Positions 5,738 through 6,457 of a stretch of DNA of 6,457 bases are shown one piece after another. This DNA comes from Bacteroidota bacterium (GTDB lineage Bacteria > Bacteroidota > Bacteroidia > UKL13-3), in the NCBI GenBank assembly GCA_004293295.1, contig RDYC01000326.1, positions 1 to 6,457 on the forward strand, in the 5' to 3' direction. Made by a program: the position numbers and the translations under genes. The notes under the pieces were generated by a model that saw nothing but the letters and a program-made list of their open reading frames with translations, made no database searches and was not told the DNA's origin. Every line of letters starts with the position of its first letter. The stretch's first letter is position 1.

Positions 5738-6457
5738 TCAAAAAATCAAACATAAACCAGGCAGCCAAAAAAGTAAATCTGCTAGTTTCCTGTACAACAC
5801 TTCTTGCTGCAATTGTTCGTTCCATAAATAAATGAGCATATTACCCGCTAAAATTAAAAAGTATAAACCAGTTAACAAATGAGGAAAAACCGATACCCGA
5901 AACAACAGCAAGGCCAAGAACGAAAACGCCCCCAGACTTACCCCAATAAAAATAAACTTGCCGGTAGGTTTACCTACTGCCCTGATTAAACTGGTGTTTT
6001 TTAGGCGCACATCATCTTGATATTCTATTAGCGAACACAACAACAGGTTTTGGTATGCCAACAACAGCAACAATAAATAATAGTAACACAACACATCAAA
6101 CAAGCCAGAACCAAATAACACATATAACGGATAAATAAACAACGAAGTGGCATAAACAAACGCCACCCCGAACTCCTTGTTATTGAAAAAACTTCTCCTT
6201 TTAGGGTTGATTTTTGCCAACCACAAATGGAGTAAAGCAAACACTACCATAACCGCACCACAAATAAAAAGCGGCCTATAAAAATCAATCCAAACAATAT
6301 ACCCCATGCCCGTAATAAGCAGACCTATGAGGCCATACACAAATGGTTGATGTTGCCGGATATAATGGTGCGCACTGCCCACTTTCGTGATGGGGTTGCG
6401 CCTAATATCCACCAAATGATCCAATAAATAAACCACCCAAGTTGCCAAGGGCAGCAC
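5738..6457 (-). CDS. UbiA-like polytopic membrane protein, 5' end off the window
   Basis: At least 239 residues are visible, and the first visible codon (GTG at the window edge) is probably internal. The protein is strongly hydrophobic with about seven visible membrane segments, the clearest near residues 38-58, 62-80, 97-116, 120-143, 167-187 and 190-210. Two acidic motifs recall UbiA prenyltransferases: YLLDHLVD (Asp13, Asp17) near the start, in the place of the first NDxxDxxxD motif, and EYQDDVRLK (145-153) in the second half, where UbiA enzymes carry the second DxxxD-type motif. In true UbiA enzymes these bind magnesium and the prenyl diphosphate. Here both are degenerate, so substrate and activity are uncertain. 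The C-terminus YRKLADLLFWLP is a recurring feature I associate with Bacteroidetes UbiA-like hypotheticals (from memory). The TGA is 46 bases before the cyclophilin start; the two may share a transcript. Confidence 0.6.
   Translation of the reverse strand: MLPLATWVVYLLDHLVDIRRNPITKVGSAHHYIRQHQPFVYGLIGLLITGMGYIVWIDFYRPLFICGAVMVVFALLHLWLAKINPKRRSFFNNKEFGVAFVYATSLFIYPLYVLFGSGLFDVLCYYYLLLLLLAYQNLLLCSLIEYQDDVRLKNTSLIRAVGKPTGKFIFIGVSLGAFSFLALLLFRVSVFPHLLTGLYFLILAGNMLIYLWNEQLQQEVLYRKLADLLFWLPGLCLIF

Noticed and set aside
5477..5755. 92-residue open frame on the + strand
   Set aside because: It is antisense to the cyclophilin gene, whose coding evidence is strong.

Overview
The window looks like ordinary chromosome from a Bacteroidota (Bacteroidetes) species interrupted by one insertion sequence. 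This assignment is an inference. It rests on AT-rich DNA, start codons without clear Shine-Dalgarno sequences, a TAnnTTTG-type -7 promoter box, and proteins whose style fits that phylum (secreted cyclophilin, small signal-peptide barrel-like protein, UbiA-like membrane protein).

Left part (1 to about 1650): the right-hand end of an IS1634-like (IS4-group) insertion sequence. Its DDE transposase frame is open from the window edge to the stop at 1641-1643, so the transposase start and the left IS end lie outside. Almost immediately after that stop (about 1646-1660) the sequence becomes the C-terminal half of a thiolase, which runs to 2224. The IS has therefore split a thiolase gene, and the half carrying the nucleophilic cysteine should lie beyond the left edge.

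Middle part (2229-5000), all on the + strand: a 4HBT-type acyl-CoA thioesterase 4 bases after the thiolase (probably the same fatty-acid/acyl-CoA operon); a DUF2071-like protein with its own apparent promoter and a 6-bp inverted repeat in its leader; a class I SAM-dependent methyltransferase; and, 4 bases later, a secreted, probably outer-membrane barrel-like protein of unknown function.

Right part (5018-6457): a perfect 22-bp hairpin separates the + strand genes from a convergent - strand pair. That pair is a UbiA-like polytopic membrane protein (5' end off the window) followed by an exported cyclophilin-type peptidyl-prolyl isomerase.

No RNA genes, CRISPR array, phage or defence system was found. 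I do not see a previously undescribed system. The points most worth a second look are the split thiolase and its effect on the downstream thioesterase, the exact IS end, the long hairpin, and the leader inverted repeat.
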